Shown in pieces: positions 5,806 to 8,443 of a stretch of DNA of 8,443 nucleotides. The translations under genes were made by a program, and so were the position numbers. The stretch is from DASTOB01 sp035720425. Its GTDB lineage: Bacteria; Chloroflexota; Limnocylindria; Limnocylindrales; CSP1-4. The DNA is taken from the NCBI GenBank assembly GCA_035720425.1, contig DASTOB010000203.1, positions 1 to 8,443 of the forward strand. Direction: 5' to 3'. The notes under the pieces are model-generated. The model was not told the DNA's origin and searched no databases. It saw only the letters and a program-made list of their open reading frames with translations. How positions within the stretch are numbered: the stretch's first letter is position 1; the number at the start of each line of letters is the position of its first letter.

Positions 5806-7856
5806 CTGAACGGCGTGTTCGCCGTCACCTGGCCTGTCAGGTGGACGGTGAACTGGCCGGCCCCGCGTTCGATCCACGACACGGCGACGGCATTGCCGGG
5901 ATTCGCGAGGAGCGACACGGTCACGTGACTCGCGTCACTGACCGGCACGTTCTCGACCGTGGCGTGGTCCATGTCCGTCGGCACGCTGCCGAACCCGACC
6001 GTGCTGAACTCGCTCCGCCCCTGGACGTGGAGAGCGGCCCCTGATCCCGATCCGCTGTGGATCGCCTCGAGCGCGTGGCCGTCTCCGCCGTCGCGGCGAT
6101 CGGCGACGACCGCGGTGCCGGCGCCCGCCCCCTCCCGGAACGCCACGAGCGCGGGCGCGGCGACGTTTCCGGATCGGACGATCTGGGTCGACGGCCAGCC
6201 CTCGACGCTGCTGTCGCTCAGCGCCTCGACCGCGAAGCCGATCCCGTCACCGGATCGGTATGCCCGGAGGCCATGACCCGGGCCACCGCCGGTGCGGAAC
6301 GCCTGGACGCCGTCGCCGTCACCGTCGCTCCGATTGGCGTGGATCGCGCTGCCGGTGCCGGCATCCTCGCGCCCAACGGCGATCCCATCGCCGTTGCCCG
6401 TTCCGGAGCGAATGACATGGAGCGCGAGCCCGTCGCCCGTCCCATCCCGGATCGCGACGAGAGCACGTCCCTCGCCGCCTCCCTCGCGGTGGGCGATGAC
6501 GGCCGTCTCGCCGTCCAGGGTGCTCCGGTTGACGGCCGTGATCGCCGTCCCGGCTCCGCTGCCGGCTCGCTCCACGACGAGGCCGTGGCCGCTCCCGGAA
6601 TCGTCGCGCAGCAGGTGGGCCGCGGATCCGTGGCCCTCGCCGACGCGATGCACGATGAGCGCGTGCTCCTCGGCGGTCGATTCGTTGCGCGCGAAGATCG
6701 CGGGTCCGGTTCCCGTTCCGCGCCGGATGGCCGACACTGCGTCGCCGTGGCCGGTGGTCTCGTTCTCGGCCACGACGGCCGATCCCTCGCCCGAGCCGGC
6801 CCGGATCGAGTAGACCCCGGCACCGGGCCCGTCGTCGTGCCGCTCGGCGTGGACGCCATCGCCGCCACCACCACCGAACCGGAGGCCGCCGACGCCGTGG
6901 CCGTTGGACCCCTCGTCGCCATGGCGGAATCCCGCGACACCGGAACCGTCCCCCGCATCGCGGCGCTCCCCGGTCACGCCATCGCCATTGGCCGGCCCGG
7001 CGCCGTTCTCGTGCCGAACGGCGTAGACGGCGCTGCCGTTCGGCGTGCCCGTGCGCTCGGCGAAGACGGCGTTGGATCCGTCATGCGACGAGTGGTTCAA
7101 GGCCTCGACGGCCGAACCGTAGTTGGTGCCCTCGCGCAGCGCCCAGACCGCGTGACCTTCACCGCCACCCGCCCGGTGTGCGGCCACCGCGGCACCGAAC
7201 GCATCGTCATCCCGGGTCGCGTGGATGACGTCCCCACTGCCGCCCGACCGAGAGGCGGACAGCGCGTTCCCCTCGCCTTCGACCTCGTTCGTGGCAACGA
7301 CAGCGTGGCCGCTGCCGTCGCCGGCGCGATGCGCAATGACCCCGACCGAATCGTCCGCCGAGGTGAAGTTCAGGGCGGTGACGGCCGCCCCTCCGCCCGA
7401 TCCGAACTTCTCGACGAAGACCCCGCTCCCGTCGGTTTCGGCGTCGTGAACCGCATGGATGGCGTCACCACCGCCACCACCCACGAGTGTCGCGAGGATC
7501 GCGTGGTCGCCGCCTGACTGCGGGGAGCCAGCGCGATGGGCGTGGAGAGTTGGCCCGACCGCGTCGGTGTCCTTGATGGCGTCGATTGCCTCGCCGCTGC
7601 CCGTGCTGATCGCCCGGAGCGCCGGATCGGCGTTCGTGCTCGTAAAGGTTCGGGCCGCCAGGCCGGCAGGCATTCCCGGAGGGGCACCGAGGGCTGCCGC
7701 GGGGGCCGCAAGCGCGACGGCCGCTGCTCCGGCGCCGGCACCGGCCAGTGCGGCGAGGAACGCGCGCCGGTCGCGTGGCTCCGCTGTGGCGTCGCCCGCT
7801 TCGCGTGCCGCAGCGCTGGATGGATCTGCCAACCCGGTCGCTGGACGGTCCGACAT
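5778..7856 (-). CDS. Tat-exported 13-residue-repeat protein with C-terminal beta-rich domain
   Basis: The product is 692 residues from the ATG at 7856-7854, which has AGGAGG 8 nt upstream. An in-frame TTG at 7862 is too close to that ribosome site. A twin-arginine signal is clear: DRRAFLAAL, with the arginines at residues 30-31, a hydrophobic Ala/Gly stretch (about 34-58) and a possible cleavage near ALGA. Residues about 79-617 are about 40 tandem units of roughly 13 residues, consensus (A/G)-V-x-A-x-R-x-G-x-G-x-G-(H/D/S). This regular hydrophobic and glycine pattern points to a beta-solenoid or trimeric beta-helix fibre. The last 75 residues (SHVTVSLLANPGNAVAVSW, then FTVHLTG and TPFSYLVVD) look like one small beta-domain. 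Similar tails end other bacterial repeat proteins as I recall, but I cannot name a family. No enzymatic motif is seen. A surface or extracellular structural role is inferred. Confidence 0.88.
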   Translation of the reverse strand: MSDRPATGLADPSSAAAREAGDATAEPRDRRAFLAALAGAGAGAAAVALAAPAAALGAPPGMPAGLAARTFTSTNADPALRAISTGSGEAIDAIKDTDAVGPTLHAHRAGSPQSGGDHAILATLVGGGGGDAIHAVHDAETDGSGVFVEKFGSGGGAAVTALNFTSADDSVGVIAHRAGDGSGHAVVATNEVEGEGNALSASRSGGSGDVIHATRDDDAFGAAVAAHRAGGGEGHAVWALREGTNYGSAVEALNHSSHDGSNAVFAERTGTPNGSAVYAVRHENGAGPANGDGVTGERRDAGDGSGVAGFRHGDEGSNGHGVGGLRFGGGGGDGVHAERHDDGPGAGVYSIRAGSGEGSAVVAENETTGHGDAVSAIRRGTGTGPAIFARNESTAEEHALIVHRVGEGHGSAAHLLRDDSGSGHGLVVERAGSGAGTAITAVNRSTLDGETAVIAHREGGGEGRALVAIRDGTGDGLALHVIRSGTGNGDGIAVGREDAGTGSAIHANRSDGDGDGVQAFRTGGGPGHGLRAYRSGDGIGFAVEALSDSSVEGWPSTQIVRSGNVAAPALVAFREGAGAGTAVVADRRDGGDGHALEAIHSGSGSGAALHVQGRSEFSTVGFGSVPTDMDHATVENVPVSDASHVTVSLLANPGNAVAVSWIERGAGQFTVHLTGQVTANTPFSYLVVDAIT
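6006..7622 (-). repeat. About 40 tandem 13-codon (39-bp) repeats
   Basis: Units read as AVxAxRxGxGxGH, for example ALVAIRDGTGDGL, ALHVIRSGTGNGD, AVVADRRDGGDGH and ALVAFREGAGAGT. A few units carry 1-4 extra residues or lack one. The DNA copies are diverged, so the periodicity is best seen in the protein. In some units the Arg is replaced by Asn in an N-x-S/T-like phrase (ALNFTSADDS, ALNHSSHDGS, AENETTGHGD, ARNESTAEEH, AVNRSTLDGE). Confidence 0.9.
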
Positions 7857-7864
7857 GACCAACC

Positions 7865-7870
7865 CCTCCT
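7865..7870 (-). promoter_or_regulatory. Shine-Dalgarno AGGAGG for the repeat protein
   Basis: A perfect AGGAGG on the minus strand ends 8 nt before the ATG at 7856-7854. It is the strongest ribosome site in the window and fixes the start of the Tat-exported protein. Confidence 0.85.
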
Positions 7871-7893
7871 GAATACCGACCCCGGCGCGGGCG

Positions 7894-7922
7894 ACAATAC
7901 GGCCCGGTCATCTCATCGTCGA
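7894..7922 (-). promoter_or_regulatory. Candidate promoter of the repeat-protein gene
   Basis: On the minus strand TCGACG (7922-7917) and TATTGT (7899-7894) are separated by 17 bp. They resemble -35 and -10 elements. The -10 lies about 37 nt upstream of the ATG, leaving room for the AGGAGG leader. Confidence 0.4.
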
Positions 7923-7947
7923 CGCGAATCGACCGGGTCCGTTTCAG

Positions 7948-7971
7948 TGGTGGTGCAGGGGCGCACCACCA
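7948..7971. repeat. 9-bp perfect inverted repeat, candidate operator
   Basis: TGGTGGTGC (7948-7956) and GCACCACCA (7963-7971) are perfect complements with a 6-nt spacer. The element sits in the divergent intergenic region, 19 bp before the putative -10 of the deaminase-like gene, so its right arm reaches the -35 position. It lies about 25 bp beyond the candidate -35 of the divergent gene. Regulator unknown. Confidence 0.55.
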
Positions 7972-7990
7972 ATCGGCGGCGCCGTCCGGC

Positions 7991-8003
7991 TATGCTTGGG
8001 CCG
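7991..8003 (+). promoter_or_regulatory. Candidate leaderless promoter (TATGCT, 7 nt, ATG)
   Basis: TATGCT at 7991-7996 is a good -10 element and ends exactly 7 nt before ATG 8004, the same spacing as at lipA. No Shine-Dalgarno sequence precedes the ATG. Confidence 0.6.
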
Positions 8004-8443
8004 ATGCCGCGCCAGCTCTCCCGCTCAACCCCGCTCGCGGAGCTCCACTGCCACCTCGGCGGCGCGGTCACCCCGGCAATCATGTGGGGGATCGCGCACG
8101 CCCAGGGGATCAAGCTCCCGACCAAGGACTACTGGGAGTTCCGGGACATGATCACCGTGTCCCCAAGGCGGAACCGATCGTTCGACGGCTATCTCCAGCT
8201 GTTCCACTGGACGGAGCTCATCCAGAGTTCGCCGCTGGCGGTCGAGCGGAGCGTCTACGAGGTGGTCGGCGGCGCGTACCGCAAGAACAACGTGACGACC
8301 ATGGAGCTCCGCTTCAACCCGATGAAGCGGAACCGCGGCGGGGAGCAGGACCTCGACCACATCATCGCCGCCGCCGTGCGCGGGATGGATCGGGCGACCC
8401 TCGAGTACCCGATCAAGCCGGGCCTCATCTTCTGTCTCGACCG
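8004..8443 (+). CDS. Adenosine-deaminase-like metal-dependent hydrolase, 3'-truncated by window edge
   Basis: The first 146 codons of an amidohydrolase of the adenosine/adenine deaminase family are visible. The N-terminal metal-binding motif is LAELHCHLGGAV, with the paired histidines at residues 15 and 17. Further family features are FDGYLQLFHW (about 54-63), which resembles the F-x-x-F-L-x-x-F stretch after the first strand, and MELRFNPMKR, which corresponds to the E-x-R-F-x-P strand. The later zinc-binding His, catalytic Glu and Asp residues would lie beyond the window. Family members hydrolyse the 6-amino group of adenosine or adenine in purine salvage, and some relatives act on other aminated purines or pterins. 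Residue 19 is Gly; mouse adenosine deaminase has Asp19, which contacts the ribose 5'-OH, and many bacterial adenine deaminases have Glu. The substrate may therefore not be adenosine. The start is supported by the leaderless -10 element. Confidence 0.9.
   Translation, partial: MPRQLSRSTPLAELHCHLGGAVTPAIMWGIAHAQGIKLPTKDYWEFRDMITVSPRRNRSFDGYLQLFHWTELIQSSPLAVERSVYEVVGGAYRKNNVTTMELRFNPMKRNRGGEQDLDHIIAAAVRGMDRATLEYPIKPGLIFCLD

Noticed and set aside
6057..7517. Long plus-strand open frame (486 codons) opposite the repeat protein
   Set aside because: It is the antisense of the 13-residue repeats. It has no signal, ribosome site or domain, while the minus strand has a Tat signal, AGGAGG and a regular repeat.
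7857..7862. TTG at 7862 as the repeat-protein start
   Set aside because: It would leave only 2 nt after AGGAGG; the ATG at 7856-7854 gives an 8-nt spacing.

Overview
The window is a GC-rich bacterial segment (my estimate is about 70% G+C) with tightly packed genes. It mixes Shine-Dalgarno starts with what look like leaderless starts. Base composition, secreted repeat proteins and the E2-lipA arrangement suggest a high-GC Chloroflexota lineage, or less likely an actinobacterium. No marker gene here settles the taxonomy.

Left part (1-2722, + strand): a lipoate-metabolism block. It holds the C-terminal part of a 2-oxo acid dehydrogenase E2 acyltransferase (5' end outside the window), a small predicted lipoprotein of unknown function, and lipoyl synthase LipA. 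LipA inserts the sulfurs that complete the lipoyl cofactor carried by E2, so the first and third genes are functionally linked. A hairpin (2723-2752) separates lipA from a convergent gene.

Middle part (2761-5805): a minus-strand gene for a secreted protein with an NLIVNGGAEAG motif, then a decayed second copy of lipA (3665-3953). The copy keeps the lipA promoter-proximal DNA, the first codons, a short internal piece and the whole C-terminus, with 651 bp and 153 bp missing between them. The next gene, a membrane-anchored extracytoplasmic protein with three similar domains, has its only plausible start codon inside this lipA debris.

Right part (5778-8443): a minus-strand gene for a Tat-exported protein of about 692 residues, built from about 40 copies of a 13-residue glycine-rich repeat and ending in a small predicted beta-rich domain. 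Its 3' end overlaps the convergent membrane-protein gene by 28 bp. It diverges from an adenosine-deaminase-like amidohydrolase that runs off the right edge. That gene appears leaderless, with the same -10 to ATG spacing as lipA. A 9-bp inverted repeat lies just upstream of its promoter.

The items most worth following are the lipA mosaic remnant and its relation to the downstream gene, the 13-residue repeat protein, and the deaminase homologue with glycine at the ribose-contact position. I saw no tRNA, rRNA, CRISPR array, transposase or integrase.
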